DNA of 35,247 nucleotides from an uncultured Loktanella sp. (GCA_937132065.1 CAKZNT010000020.1:1-35247); one strand, 5' to 3'. Positions 1 through 7,954 are shown, numbered from the stretch's first letter. Notes: generated by a model from the sequence alone, not told the origin. A program made the numbers and translations.

Positions 1-506
1 ACCCCTTTTGGCACGGGATGGCGGTAAACGAGCGTTTCCGGTGTCGGCCCTTTGGCTGCGACATCGAGTTTCGCGCCCAGCTTTTCGGCCAGCTTGATCG
101 AGCGCGCATTGGTATGCCCGATGTAGCTCACGGCAGTTTGCCAGCCGAGCACGTCAAAGGCGTGTTTGATCGCAGCATCCGCGGCCTCTGTGGCGATGCC
201 TTTGCCCTCGATCGAGGTCTCGAACATCATCCAGCCGATTTCGGTTTCCGGCCAGTCGGGGGGCGTCCACGGTCCGACGAGCCCAACGCAGTCGTTGTCC
301 CCGCGCAGGGTGACCGCCCACATGCCGTAGCCGTAGATTTCCCAATGTCCGAGTTCAGCCGCGAAGGTGCGCCAGATTTTGCCAAGATCGCCGTTGCTGC
401 CGAAGGCTGTCGCCCGCTCGGACATCATGAAGTCATGGAAGGCCATCCAGTCGCCCGGCTGTGGGCGGCGCATGACGAGCCGTGGTGTTTGCAGGGTCAC
501 GGTCAT
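1..506 (-). CDS. GNAT family N-acetyltransferase, C-terminus cut by the window edge
   Basis: Reading the minus strand from the ATG at 506 gives an open frame of 168 codons running off the left edge, starting MTVTLQTPRLVMRRP. This is the usual first strand of RimJ/RimL-type acetyltransferases, which move an acetyl group from acetyl-CoA to an amine. The core motif is visible: a WPETEIGWM strand, then EGKGIATEAA, matching the acetyl-CoA pyrophosphate loop (Q/R-x-x-G-x-G/A), and later the typical GHTNARSIKLAEKLGA segment. Only the last few residues should be missing. The ATG overlaps the stop of the upstream GNAT gene (ATGA at 503-506), so the two are translationally coupled. The substrate cannot be deduced. 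Confidence 0.85.
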   Translation of the reverse strand, partial: MTVTLQTPRLVMRRPQPGDWMAFHDFMMSERATAFGSNGDLGKIWRTFAAELGHWEIYGYGMWAVTLRGDNDCVGLVGPWTPPDWPETEIGWMMFETSIEGKGIATEAADAAIKHAFDVLGWQTAVSYIGHTNARSIKLAEKLGAKLDVAAKGPTPETLVYRHPVPKG

Positions 507-1054
507 GGCGTCACCTGCGCAAGCTGTGCCTGAGCGGCGGGATCGTCATGGCCGAGATGCCGCATGATGATGGTCTCTTGATCCTTGAAGGTCATCCGCG
601 ATTTTTCGCTAGCCCCAAGCCGTGCGGCGAGCGCGAGGGAGCGCGTGTTGTCGGGGCTGATCATGGAGATCAAAGTGGGCAGTCCGATGGACCCGGCCCA
701 TGCGCGCACGGCAACAGCCGCTTCAAAGCAAAGCGATTTGCCTTCAAAGCCGTCGAACATATGCCAAGCCAGTTCGGGGGCTGGCCAGTCGATATGGTTG
801 AGGATGCCCACGCGCCCGATGGGTTGGCGTGTCGCGTTGTCTTCAAGAATGAAGAACCCGTAGCCGTGCCAGTGCCAGTGGCCGATCCCCGAGATCATTG
901 TGCCCCAAGCGTTGCTGGTTGTGCCGTTGCCGCCCATGATCTCCATGCGCTCGGAATTAGTGATCCATTCGGTCAGCGCCGCGAGGTCGGATTTTTGCGG
1001 ACCGCGGATGGTCAGGTTTTTGGTCACAAGGGTAGGGGCGTTTGTCAGTGTCAT
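503..1054 (-). CDS. GNAT family N-acetyltransferase (RimJ/RimL-like)
   Basis: A 183-residue protein beginning MTLTNAPTLVTKNLTIRGP, the start typical of GNAT_3 acetyltransferases. The acetyl-CoA site region is FDGFEGKSLCFEAAVAVRAW; the usual G-x-G/A is replaced by G-K-S-L-C, so the loop is not canonical. The C-terminal half has the expected SPDNTRSLALAARLGA segment. It lies downstream of ffh on the same strand, with 115 bp between, and its stop overlaps the start of the next GNAT gene. The two share general architecture and look like an old tandem duplication. The acetylated substrate is unknown. Confidence 0.85.
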   Translation of the reverse strand: MTLTNAPTLVTKNLTIRGPQKSDLAALTEWITNSERMEIMGGNGTTSNAWGTMISGIGHWHWHGYGFFILEDNATRQPIGRVGILNHIDWPAPELAWHMFDGFEGKSLCFEAAVAVRAWAGSIGLPTLISMISPDNTRSLALAARLGASEKSRMTFKDQETIIMRHLGHDDPAAQAQLAQVTP

Positions 1055-1082
1055 GCTGTGCCCCCGTTTGAGAGGTCTTGCA

Positions 1083-1120
1083 GCCTCCGGCGGGAGTTAG
1101 AAAATGGACATAGAAAATCG
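1083..1120. repeat. GCCTCCGGCGGG intergenic repeat, copy 1
   Basis: The spacer between ffh and the GNAT pair has GCCTCCGGCGGGAG (1083-1096) followed by an A/T-rich stretch. The same GCCTCCGGCGGG core followed by an A/T-rich stretch and a GGAAGAAA tail recurs at 13436-13469. It resembles the short GC-rich palindromic elements common between genes in Rhodobacterales. No strong poly-T tract follows, so a terminator role is uncertain. Confidence 0.45.
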
Positions 1121-1169
1121 GGGCCTTGGGAAGCCTGTCCGTGTCCATTATATGCCGCCGAGGTCTGCA

Positions 1170-2675
1170 TTATTTCTTTTTCCCGAAACCGGACAGCCCC
1201 GGAGGGAGGGCCGCGCCTCCACCCATGCCGGGGAAGCCAGCGGGCAGTTTGCCTTTGAGTGCTTTTGCGGCCTCGGCCATTGCGGCGGGGTCGTTCATGT
1301 CGGGCATTGCGCCGTCGGCCCCTTTGCCGCCGAACATGCCTTTCATGGCTTGTTTCAGCATGCCGCCTTTGCCCATTTTGCCCATCTTTTTCATCATGTC
1401 GCCCATTTGGCGCTGCTGTTTGATGAGCTTGTTGAGTTCGGAGACTTCCAGCCCTGCGCCTTTTGCGATCCGCTTTTTGCGCGATGCGGCGAGCAGGTCG
1501 GGGTTGGCCCGTTCTTTCTTGGTCATAGAGTTAATGAGGGCGATCTGGCGTGTCAGGATTTTGTCGTCGATCCCTGCCTTGTCCATCTGCCCCTTCATCT
1601 TACCCATGCCCGGCATCATGCCCATCATGCCTTCCATGCCGCCCATCTTGATCATTTGCTCGAGCTGCATCTTGAGGTCGTTCATGTTGAACCGCCCCTT
1701 CTGGAAGCGCCGCATCATGCGTTCGGCCTGTTCGGCCTCGATGGTTTCTTGCGCCTTTTCCACAAGCGCCACGATGTCGCCCATGCCAAGGATGCGCCCT
1801 GCGATGCGCTCTGGCTCGAAGGTTTCGATCGCGTCCATCTTTTCGCCAAGACCGACAAAGCGGATTGGCTTGCCAGTGATCGCGCGCATGGAGAGCGCCG
1901 CACCGCCGCGCCCGTCACCGTCCATCCGTGTCAGAACAACGCCTGTCACGCCGATTTTGTCGTCGAATTCCTGCGCCACGTTCACCGCGTCTTGCCCTGT
2001 GAGGCCGTCAACAACGAGCAGTGTTTCGCGCGGGTTTGCCACGTCGCGCACTTCGGCGGCTTGCTGGATCAGTTCCGCGTCGATGTGCAGGCGCCCTGCG
2101 GTATCGAGCATATAGACGTCATAGCCGCCCATTGACGCTTGTGTCTTGGCCCGCTTGGCGATTTGCACGGGGCTTTCGCCCTTGACGATTGGCAGGGTGT
2201 CGACGCCGATTTGCACGCCCAAGATCGCGAGTTGTTCCATCGCCGCTGGCCGGTTGGTGTCGAGGGACGCCATCAGCACCCGCTTGCCTTCGCGTTCCTT
2301 GAGCCGTTTCGCCAGTTTCGCCGTTGTTGTGGTTTTACCCGAGCCTTGCAGGCCGACCATGAGGATCGGAGCAGGCGCGTTGTCGATCTTGAGTTTCCCC
2401 GGATCACTATCGCCTGTCAGGATGTGTTGCAGTTCGTCGTGCACGATTTTGACGACTTGCTGACCCGGCGTGATGGATTTGGTGACTGCCTGACCCGTTG
2501 CCTTGTCTTGCACCGCTTTGACGAAATCACGGGCAACGGGCAGCGAGACGTCAGCCTCCAGCAACGCCACGCGCACCTCGCGCAGTGCCGTTTTCACGTC
2601 ATCTTCGGACAGCGCACCCTGTTTGGTGAGCTTGTCAAAGACGCCAGACAGGCGGTCGGATAGGTTCTCAAACAT
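1170..2675 (-). CDS. ffh: Signal recognition particle protein Ffh (SRP54)
   Basis: A 501-residue GTPase that binds signal sequences on ribosomes and docks to FtsY for cotranslational membrane targeting. The N domain is about residues 1-90. The G domain starts with the P-loop GLQGSGKTT (108-116), followed by the SRP-specific insertion (LASLDTNRPAAMEQL), the DTAGR motif (VYMLDTAGRLHID) and TRMDGDGRGG. The M domain from about residue 320 is very rich in methionine (runs such as MEGMMGMMPGMGKMKG), the signal-peptide groove, and the tail ends in basic residues. Length is normal for alphaproteobacteria. The start has GAGGG about ten bases upstream. The SRP RNA gene is not in this window. Confidence 0.98.
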   Translation of the reverse strand: MFENLSDRLSGVFDKLTKQGALSEDDVKTALREVRVALLEADVSLPVARDFVKAVQDKATGQAVTKSITPGQQVVKIVHDELQHILTGDSDPGKLKIDNAPAPILMVGLQGSGKTTTTAKLAKRLKEREGKRVLMASLDTNRPAAMEQLAILGVQIGVDTLPIVKGESPVQIAKRAKTQASMGGYDVYMLDTAGRLHIDAELIQQAAEVRDVANPRETLLVVDGLTGQDAVNVAQEFDDKIGVTGVVLTRMDGDGRGGAALSMRAITGKPIRFVGLGEKMDAIETFEPERIAGRILGMGDIVALVEKAQETIEAEQAERMMRRFQKGRFNMNDLKMQLEQMIKMGGMEGMMGMMPGMGKMKGQMDKAGIDDKILTRQIALINSMTKKERANPDLLAASRKKRIAKGAGLEVSELNKLIKQQRQMGDMMKKMGKMGKGGMLKQAMKGMFGGKGADGAMPDMNDPAAMAEAAKALKGKLPAGFPGMGGGAALPPGLSGFGKKK

Positions 2676-2759
2676 CGGCGTGCGCCCTCGTTGTCGTTAC
2701 AATGCTTCTTATATAGGAAGCGATTGCATAATGCGGTAGCGCCCCCGTGGGCGCAACGC

Positions 2760-2820
2760 GCTAACGGAGGGCGATCCCTATGAATAGGGACCGGAAAGCT
2801 GATGCTATCCGGGTGTTAGC
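2760..2820. ncRNA. Predicted three-way-junction RNA fold in the ffh/lysR spacer
   Basis: Three nested complementary segments can be drawn by hand. A closing helix GCTAAC/GTTAGC (2760-2765 with 2815-2820) encloses two hairpins: TCCCTA-TGAA-TAGGGA (2775-2790), and CCGGA/TCCGG (2791-2795 with 2808-2812), the latter with an inner AGC-TGAT-GCT stem inside a single A/A mismatch. This would be a compact three-way junction. It reads on either strand, so it could be a leader of ffh (minus), a leader of lysR (plus) or a separate small RNA. It matches no riboswitch or SRP RNA that I recognise. Confidence 0.4.
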
Positions 2821-2904
2821 CTGCAATTACTGCGCGCGCAGGGCAGAGTCAACTGTTTACGGGTCCAGTTACCCCTTGCGTTACTGAACGAAATGCCTGC
2901 AATT
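2819..2904. repeat. Direct repeat GCCTGCAATT upstream of the LysR gene
   Basis: The ten-mer GCCTGCAATT occurs at 2819-2828 and again at 2895-2904, with starts 76 bp apart, in the spacer before the lysR start at 2939. The 12-bp palindrome CTGCGCGCGCAG lies between the copies (2830-2841). Spaced direct repeats next to a regulator gene could be binding sites, but the match to a LysR T-N11-A box is not clear. Confidence 0.3.
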
Positions 2905-2938
2905 TAGCGCTTATGTTTGTGAGTGCACAGGTGGGGCA

Positions 2939-3817
2939 ATGGACAACTGGGACGAGATTCGCACGGCTTATCAGGTCGCCCGCAATGGCACGGTGTCAGG
3001 TGCGGCGGAGGTTTTGGGGGTGCATCATGCCACGGTGATCCGCCATATTGATGCCCTTGAGGCCCGTTTGGGCGTGAAGCTGTTCCAACGCCATGCCCGC
3101 GGATACACTGCCACCGAGGCGGGTGCGGACCTGTTGCAGGTGGCCCAAGCCACGGCTGATCAGTTCACCCAGCTTGCGGGTCGTATCAAGGGGCAGGGCG
3201 CAGGCGTGTCGGGTGAGTTGGTTGTCACCTCTTTGGCATCACTTTCCCATCTGTTGACCCCCGCGCTAGTCGCGTTTCAGCGCCTTCACCCCGATCTAAC
3301 GGTTCGCTTTATGACGGATGAGCGCCTGTTCCGACTGGAATACGGCGAGGCCCATGTCGCTATTCGCGCGGGTGAAATGCCTGACCAGCCTGACAATGTT
3401 GTGCAGCCGTTTCTGGAGACGCAGGTGCGTCTGGTGGCCTCCAAGGCCTATGTCGCGGCGTATGGTTTGCCTGCGTCCGAGGATGATTTCGCGGGCCATC
3501 GCTTTGTCGGGCAAAGCGGCCAGAGTGCCAGAGCACCGTTCAACAAGTGGTTGCTGGACAAGGTTCCTGCCGAACAGTTTACCTTTACCGCGTCCGAGGG
3601 GCAGACCCTGATTGATGCTGTGATCAGCGGCGCGGGGATCGGGTTTCTGCCAGAACGCGCCTTGCAGGGGCGCGATGATATGATCGAGGTCATCGCACAG
3701 CGGGCTGACTGGATGGCTCCTGTCTGGCTGGTGACCCATGTTGATTTGCATCGCACATCAAAAGTGCAGGCTATTCTTGCCCATTTGAAAGCCGCCGTGA
3801 AGGACGTGGCCCCATGA
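2939..3817 (+). CDS. LysR family transcriptional regulator
   Basis: A 292-residue protein with the LysR winged helix-turn-helix at residues 1-65 (VSGAAEVLGVHHATVIRHIDA, slightly over one turn of the motif) and an effector-binding domain from about 90 to 290 with the two-lobed periplasmic-binding fold. LysR proteins act as tetramers and respond to a small ligand bound in that domain. The start follows a purine-rich AGGTGGGG. The stop overlaps the start of the DMT transporter (ATGA, 3814-3817), so unlike most LysR genes it runs in the same direction as its neighbour and is translationally coupled to it. It may control this exporter; its ligand is not deducible. Confidence 0.93.
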   Translation: MDNWDEIRTAYQVARNGTVSGAAEVLGVHHATVIRHIDALEARLGVKLFQRHARGYTATEAGADLLQVAQATADQFTQLAGRIKGQGAGVSGELVVTSLASLSHLLTPALVAFQRLHPDLTVRFMTDERLFRLEYGEAHVAIRAGEMPDQPDNVVQPFLETQVRLVASKAYVAAYGLPASEDDFAGHRFVGQSGQSARAPFNKWLLDKVPAEQFTFTASEGQTLIDAVISGAGIGFLPERALQGRDDMIEVIAQRADWMAPVWLVTHVDLHRTSKVQAILAHLKAAVKDVAP

Positions 3818-4698
3818 CGCCAGCCACCCGTAGCGGCCATTTGGCGATGCTCTTGTTCTCGCTGCTTGTTGCGGGGTCGTTTGCCCTTGGCGTGCTGGCG
3901 GCCAATGATATTACGCCGCTTGCCTTGAATGCGGTCCGTTTCTGGATCGCCGCAATTGTGATCGGCATCGCGGTCTGGCTGCGCGGTGGTGTGCCGCGCG
4001 CGGCCATGGCGGCCCCTTGGCGCTATGTCGCACTGGCCGTTGTTTTTACCCTCTATTTCGTCTTGATGTTCGAGGGGCTGAAGTCCGCCCCTTCGGTCAG
4101 TGCGGCGGCTGTGTTTACGCTGACGCCTGTGATGGCTGCGGGGTTTGGCTGGCTGTTGCTGGGCCAAAAGGTGTCGCGGCGCATTGCCGTTGGGCTGGCG
4201 ATCGGCGCGGTTGGTGCGATCTGGGTGATCTTTCGCGCCGATGTGCAGGCGTTGCTGCGGTTTGAGATCGGGCGCGGCGAGTTGATCTATTTCGTCGGCT
4301 GCATCTCGCATGCCCTTTACACGCCGATGGTCAGGATGCTGAACCGGGGCGAGAGTGCGCTTGTCTTTACGTTTGGCACGTTGCTTGCGGGGGCGCTGAT
4401 TTTGACGGCGGTGGGCTGGTCGGATTTGGTCGCGACCGATTGGGCCGCTTTGCCTGCGGTGGTCTGGGTCACGATCCTTTACACGGCAATCTTTGCGAGC
4501 GCGGCGACGTTTACGTTGCTCCAGTTCTCGGCGTTGCGGTTGCCGTCCTCCAAGGTGATGGCCTACACCTATCTGGTTCCCTCATGGGTGATCGTGTGGA
4601 GTGTCGCGCTGGGCGAGCAGGCGCCGCCGCTCTTGGTCTTGGGCGGGATCGCGTTAACGGTGGTCGCCTTGGTTCTGTTGCTGCGCGACGATCCTTAG
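3814..4698 (+). CDS. EamA/DMT superfamily transporter
   Basis: A 294-residue, very hydrophobic inner-membrane protein with about ten transmembrane segments arranged as two five-helix EamA repeats. The first repeat ends around residue 145 (GAIWVIF) and the second begins with ELIYFVGCISHALYTPMV. DMT proteins export metabolites, often amino acids or purines, using the proton gradient. Translational coupling to the LysR gene suggests a regulated efflux function. It converges with the ArsR gene, sharing four bases at their stops (4695-4698). The substrate is unknown. Confidence 0.92.
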   Translation: MTPATRSGHLAMLLFSLLVAGSFALGVLAANDITPLALNAVRFWIAAIVIGIAVWLRGGVPRAAMAAPWRYVALAVVFTLYFVLMFEGLKSAPSVSAAAVFTLTPVMAAGFGWLLLGQKVSRRIAVGLAIGAVGAIWVIFRADVQALLRFEIGRGELIYFVGCISHALYTPMVRMLNRGESALVFTFGTLLAGALILTAVGWSDLVATDWAALPAVVWVTILYTAIFASAATFTLLQFSALRLPSSKVMAYTYLVPSWVIVWSVALGEQAPPLLVLGGIALTVVALVLLLRDDP

Positions 4699-5015
4699 TC
4701 GGGCAATTCTTGCGCCAGAAATGCCTCGAAGGCGTCAAGATCAATCGCGTCCATTTGCCCGAACCCCTGCATCCAGACCGAGGCTGCGCGCAGCGCGTCA
4801 GGTTCAAGTTTGCACCATTTGACCCGCCCGTGTTTCTCTTGGGAAATCAACCCGGCGGCCATGAGCACCGAAAGGTGTTTGGAGATCGCGGCGAGTGACA
4901 TCGCGAACGGCTCTGCGACGTCGGTGACGGCCATATCATCCTCGAGCAGCATCGCAAGGATGGCGCGGCGGGTCGGATCGGCAATGGCCGCAAATGTGGC
5001 GTCGAGTTTGTCCAT
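4695..5015 (-). CDS. ArsR family transcriptional repressor
   Basis: I place the start at the ATG at 5015 (MDKLDATFAAIADPTRR), which has AGGA six bases upstream and gives 106 residues, normal for the family; an upstream in-frame start would add 31 unconserved residues. The winged helix lies at about 10-80, with recognition-helix sequence MSLAAISKHLSVLMAAGL followed by the GRVKWCKLEP wing. It lacks the ELCV-C metal-binding motif of arsenic or cadmium sensors, so the inducer is unclear. Proteins of this DPTRRAIL subtype often sit beside an SRPBCC/AHSA1 gene, but none is present here. A 16-bp palindrome lies just upstream. Confidence 0.88.
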   Translation of the reverse strand: MDKLDATFAAIADPTRRAILAMLLEDDMAVTDVAEPFAMSLAAISKHLSVLMAAGLISQEKHGRVKWCKLEPDALRAASVWMQGFGQMDAIDLDAFEAFLAQELPD

Positions 5016-5049
5016 GGTCCTGCCGATTAAGCGCGGTGGCGCGCAAACG

Positions 5050-5065
5050 TCAACCATTTGGTTGA
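5050..5065 (-). promoter_or_regulatory. Putative operator of the ArsR repressor gene
   Basis: TCAACC-ATTT-GGTTGA is a 16-bp sequence with perfect six-base arms. It lies 35 bases upstream of the arsR start codon on the minus strand, where the promoter should be. ArsR-family proteins commonly bind short palindromes of this size over their own promoter. The role is inferred from position and symmetry. Confidence 0.5.
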
Positions 5066-5167
5066 ATAACAATTCAGGTTCATATTGGCGTAATATGAGG
5101 AAGCCCAAGCTCTGCGGCGTTTGAAATATCTTTGTTTTACAGTGCGTTAACTGGTCGTTTGGCTTGC

Positions 5168-5196
5168 TTGACTCATTGCCCCCCTCGGCCTAAACC
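5168..5196 (+). promoter_or_regulatory. Possible promoter of the F0 ATP synthase operon
   Basis: TTGACT (5168-5173) and TAAACC (5191-5196) are separated by 17 bp, upstream of atpI at 5227. The -35 is good and the -10 is weak. This is the best candidate in the 211-bp gap after the ArsR gene, but other A/T-rich spots exist near 5120-5140. Confidence 0.35.
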
Positions 5197-5226
5197 CTGC
5201 ACAACACTTTGTGGGATTTGAAACCG

Positions 5227-5577
5227 ATGTCTGACCCGCACGACCCAGAAGATCACGCTGCTCGCCTTCGGGCTTTGGACGCGAAACTGGCGAAGGCGAA
5301 GCAGGCTGAATACGTCAAGGACCACGGAGACGAGCACTATAGTCAGGCGCAGCTCGCTTGGCGCATGGTGATAGAATTAGTCGCCGGTCTCGGGATCGGA
5401 TTTGGCATCGGATATAGTTTGGATCTGTTCTTTGGAACGCTTCCTGTATTTCTGGTGATATTTATTTTTCTGGGCCTCGCGGCTGGTGTCAAAACCATGA
5501 TGCGATCGGCGCAGGAAGTGCAGAGAAAACAGTTGGCAGCCGCCAACGAACAAGAGGGTGAAAACCGTGGCAACTGA
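5227..5577 (+). CDS. atpI: ATP synthase assembly protein AtpI
   Basis: A 116-residue protein starting [21 protein letters not shown] charged N-terminal third of about 45 residues is followed by two transmembrane helices (about 47-67 and 71-93) linked by a short turn, then a charged tail. This is the AtpI/AtpZ layout. AtpI helps assemble the c-ring and heads F0 operons in alphaproteobacteria. An in-frame ATG at 5209 would add six residues, but MSDPHD is the usual start in this group. The gene overlaps the start of atpB by 11 bases. Confidence 0.92.
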   Translation: MSDPHDPEDHAARLRALDAKLAKAKQAEYVKDHGDEHYSQAQLAWRMVIELVAGLGIGFGIGYSLDLFFGTLPVFLVIFIFLGLAAGVKTMMRSAQEVQRKQLAAANEQEGENRGN

Positions 5578-6325
5578 GACAACCGCTGCTGAAGATACCG
5601 GGCTGGTTTTCCACCCGTTGGATCAATTCATCGTTAAGCCGTTGTTCGGCGACGGCGCGATCCACTGGTATACGCCAACGAACGTGACGCTTTGGATGGC
5701 GATTGCTGTTCTTTGCATCGTCGCGCTGTTTGTTCTGGGCAGCCGTGGCCGCGCGATTGTGCCGACACGTGTGCAGTCCATTGGCGAGCTGATGTATGGC
5801 TTCGTCTATAAGATGGTTGAAGACGTGACGGGTAAGGACGGGGTGAAATACTTTCCTTACATCATGACTTTGTTCCTGTTCATTCTTTTCGCGAACTTCC
5901 TTGGCTTGATCCCGATGTCGTTCACAACAACCAGCCACATCGCTGTTACCGCGGTTCTTGGTTTTGGTGTGTTCTTTGCCGTCACGATCCTTGGCTTTGT
6001 GCTCAACGGTCCCAAGTTCTTGGGCCTGTTCTGGATGTCTGACGCGCCGCTGGTCCTGCGCCCTGTTATCGCGGTGATCGAGCTTATCTCTTACTTCGTG
6101 CGCCCTGTGAGCCACTCTATCCGTCTTGCGGGTAACGTGATGGCCGGCCACGCAGTTATCAAAGTTTTCGCAGGTTTTGCTGCCATCGCAGCCATCAGCC
6201 CCGTGTCCATTCTGGCGATCACCGCCATTTACGGACTTGAGGTTCTGGTTGCCGGTATTCAGGCCTACGTCTTCACCATTCTGACTTGTGTATATCTGAA
6301 AGATGCGTTGCATCCGTCGCACTAA
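5567..6325 (+). CDS. atpB: F0F1 ATP synthase subunit a
   Basis: Subunit a forms the two proton half-channels against the c-ring. I choose the GTG at 5567 ([12 protein letters not shown]), 252 residues, because GAGGG lies eight to nine bases before it; another GTG at 5558 would add three residues. The expected hydrophobic helices are present, and near the C-terminal third the conserved [17 protein letters not shown] contains the essential arginine (IRLAGN) that displaces the proton from the c-subunit carboxylate. The [11 protein letters not shown]-terminus is typical of Rhodobacterales. It is the second gene of the F0 operon. Confidence 0.97.
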   Translation: MATETTAAEDTGLVFHPLDQFIVKPLFGDGAIHWYTPTNVTLWMAIAVLCIVALFVLGSRGRAIVPTRVQSIGELMYGFVYKMVEDVTGKDGVKYFPYIMTLFLFILFANFLGLIPMSFTTTSHIAVTAVLGFGVFFAVTILGFVLNGPKFLGLFWMSDAPLVLRPVIAVIELISYFVRPVSHSIRLAGNVMAGHAVIKVFAGFAAIAAISPVSILAITAIYGLEVLVAGIQAYVFTILTCVYLKDALHPSH

Positions 6326-6370
6326 GTTTGATCCACTACTACAACTTTATTCCATCGTAAGGAGAATCTC

Positions 6371-6610
6371 ATGGAACTCGTAGCAGCAGCCGCACTCGGC
6401 AAATTCATCGGCGCAGGCTTGGCCGCAATCGGTTCCGGCGCAGCCGCAATCGGTGTTGGTCACGTCGCTGGTAACTACCTCGCAGGCGCATTGCGCAACC
6501 CGTCCGCAGCTGCATCGCAGACTGCAACACTTTTCATCGGCCTCGCATTTGCTGAAGCTTTGGGGATCTTCTCGTTCCTCGTCGCTTTGCTCTTGATGTT
6601 CGCTGTATAA
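6371..6610 (+). CDS. atpE: F0F1 ATP synthase subunit c
   Basis: A 79-residue hairpin of two transmembrane helices that forms the rotating ring. The polar loop RNP (42-44) contacts F1, and the proton-carrying carboxylate is Glu62 in FAEALG. Helix 1 has the glycine-rich [15 protein letters not shown] packing motif. The ribosome site AAGGAG is strong and well spaced. Residues typical of a sodium-binding c-subunit are not evident, so proton use is expected. A stable hairpin follows at 6632-6661, which may help give this subunit its higher copy number. Confidence 0.98.
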   Translation: MELVAAAALGKFIGAGLAAIGSGAAAIGVGHVAGNYLAGALRNPSAAASQTATLFIGLAFAEALGIFSFLVALLLMFAV

Positions 6611-6631
6611 GTAAAACCGTTATCCTTACGG

Positions 6632-6661
6632 CTGATCTGCGCGCCACGGCGCGCAGGTCGG
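6632..6661 (+). promoter_or_regulatory. Intra-operon stem-loop between atpE and atpF'
   Basis: A 13-bp stem (6632-6644 with 6649-6661, with two or three G-T pairs) closes a CACG loop. Its GC-rich core is CTGCGCGC/GCGCGCAG. No T tract follows, so it is more likely a stability or processing element than a full terminator. The octamer GTAAAACC occurs just before it (6611-6618) and just after it (6661-6668). Confidence 0.6.
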
Positions 6662-6689
6662 TAAAACCACAAGGTATTCGGGGGCCACC

Positions 6690-7217
6690 ATGGCAACAGA
6701 GACTGTCGAACACGGGGCGGAAGCGTCTGCGGGTATGCCGCAGCTAGATTTCTCGACCTTTCCGAACCAGATTTTCTGGCTCGTCGTCACCCTAGTGGTG
6801 ATTTATCTTGTGCTGTCGCGCATTGCATTGCCACGCATTGGCGCGGTGCTTGCCGAGCGTTCGGGCACAATTACGAATGACATTGCTGCGGCTGAAGAGC
6901 TGAAGCAAAAAGCCGTTGAAGCGGAAGCTGCATACGATCAAGCGCTTGCTGATGCACGTGCTCAGGCGGGTGCGATTGTCGCAGACGCCAAGGCCGAGAT
7001 GCAGGCCGAACTTGATGTCGAGCTGAAGAAGGCTGACAAGAAGATCGCGGCGAAATCTGCCGAAAGCGAAGCGGCGATTGCCGAAATTCGCGACGGTGCT
7101 GTAAAGAGCGTTACGCAAGTGGCCAAAGACACTGCCAAGGAATTGGTTGCTGCATTTGGTGGCAAGGCCGACGCAAAAACAATCACCGCAGCCGTTGCTG
7201 CACGCATGAAGGGTTAA
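6690..7217 (+). CDS. atpF2: F0F1 ATP synthase subunit b'
   Basis: A 175-residue peripheral-stalk subunit with one transmembrane helix near residues 28-45 ([18 protein letters not shown]) and a long alanine/glutamate/lysine-rich coiled coil to the C-terminus. The N-terminal [14 protein letters not shown] signature distinguishes b' from b. Separate b and b' genes that pair as a heterodimer are characteristic of photosynthetic bacteria and alphaproteobacteria. The next gene, b, follows after four bases. Confidence 0.95.
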   Translation: MATETVEHGAEASAGMPQLDFSTFPNQIFWLVVTLVVIYLVLSRIALPRIGAVLAERSGTITNDIAAAEELKQKAVEAEAAYDQALADARAQAGAIVADAKAEMQAELDVELKKADKKIAAKSAESEAAIAEIRDGAVKSVTQVAKDTAKELVAAFGGKADAKTITAAVAARMKG

Positions 7218-7221
7218 GGAC

Positions 7222-7779
7222 ATGAAACATCTGACCGCGACCCTGTTTGCCCTGATGGCATCTCCTGCGTTTGCCGCCAGTGGTCCGTTTGTATCGCTGC
7301 GCAACACGAACTTTGTCGTGCTGCTCGCGTTCCTGCTTTTCATCGCGATTTTGGTTTACTTCAAAGTGCCAGGCAAAATCGGCGAGATGCTTGATAAGCG
7401 CTCTGCGTCGATCAAGACCGAGCTGGATGAAGCGCGTGCATTGCGTGACGAAGCACAGTCTTTGCTGGCCTCTTACGAGCGCAAGCAAAAGGAAGTGCAA
7501 GAGCAAGCTGCCCGCATCGTTTCCTCTGCAAAAGAGGAAGCTGCAACGGCTGCTACGGCTGCGAAGGCTGATATCGCCAGCTCGATCACCCGCCGTATGG
7601 CCGCTGCTGAAGAGCAGATCGCAAGTGCCAAGGCCTCTGCGATCAAGGCTGTGAAGGATCAAGCTGTGACTGTTGCTGTTGGCGCTGCTAACGACATCAT
7701 TGCCGCCCAAATGGACGCGAAAGGTGCGAACGCACTGATTGCCGATGCGATTGCAGAAGTCGAAGCCAAGCTTCACTAA
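7222..7779 (+). CDS. atpF: F0F1 ATP synthase subunit b
   Basis: A 185-residue peripheral-stalk subunit. It opens with a signal-peptide-like stretch (MKHLTATLFALMASPAFAAS, cleavage likely after AFA) that many rhodobacterial b subunits have. The membrane helix (NFVVLLAFLLFIAILVYF) and the conserved KVPGKIGEMLDKR junction follow, then a long coiled coil. It is the last gene of the operon, 27 bases before a rho-independent terminator. No F1 genes follow, as usual in alphaproteobacteria. Confidence 0.95.
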   Translation: MKHLTATLFALMASPAFAASGPFVSLRNTNFVVLLAFLLFIAILVYFKVPGKIGEMLDKRSASIKTELDEARALRDEAQSLLASYERKQKEVQEQAARIVSSAKEEAATAATAAKADIASSITRRMAAAEEQIASAKASAIKAVKDQAVTVAVGAANDIIAAQMDAKGANALIADAIAEVEAKLH

Positions 7780-7806
7780 CTTCGATATTTTCGTATGAAT
7801 TCAAAG

Positions 7807-7834
7807 AGCCCAGCCAATTTGGTTGGGCTTTTTT
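7807..7834 (+). terminator. Rho-independent terminator of the F0 operon
   Basis: A nine-bp stem (AGCCCAGCC at 7807-7815 with GGTTGGGCT at 7821-7829, one G-T pair) closes an AATTT loop and is followed by a run of T to 7834. It lies directly after atpF. Confidence 0.9.
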
Positions 7835-7920
7835 GTGGCCAATTTGCCAACATCCTGCCTCTTTCAGGGGACTGGTTCAGATTCAATCTACGCAGAATTG
7901 CACCCCGCGTGCTACGATCG

Positions 7921-7954
7921 CCTCAATTCGCCAAAAGTGCGGAAAATATTGAGG
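7921..7954 (+). promoter_or_regulatory. Hairpin enclosing the ribosome-binding site of the Hint gene
   Basis: CCTCAAT (7921-7927) is perfectly complementary to ATTGAGG (7948-7954), with a 20-base loop. The GAGG of the right arm is the ribosome-binding site for the ATG at 7964. If the stem forms in the mRNA, it would hide the ribosome site and limit translation. Confidence 0.45.

Noticed and set aside
1104..2135. Plus-strand ORF of 343 codons antisense to ffh
   Set aside because: Its His/Phe/Cys-rich composition is the complement of the methionine-rich Ffh M domain.
2760..2820. SRP RNA (ffs) next to ffh
   Set aside because: The fold lacks the conserved GGAAG/AGCA symmetric-loop core of bacterial SRP RNA, and the domain order does not match.
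3448..4311. Long minus-strand ORF of 287 codons over lysR and the DMT gene
   Set aside because: Highly biased in Arg/His/Gln and antisense to two clear genes; a GC-rich shadow frame.
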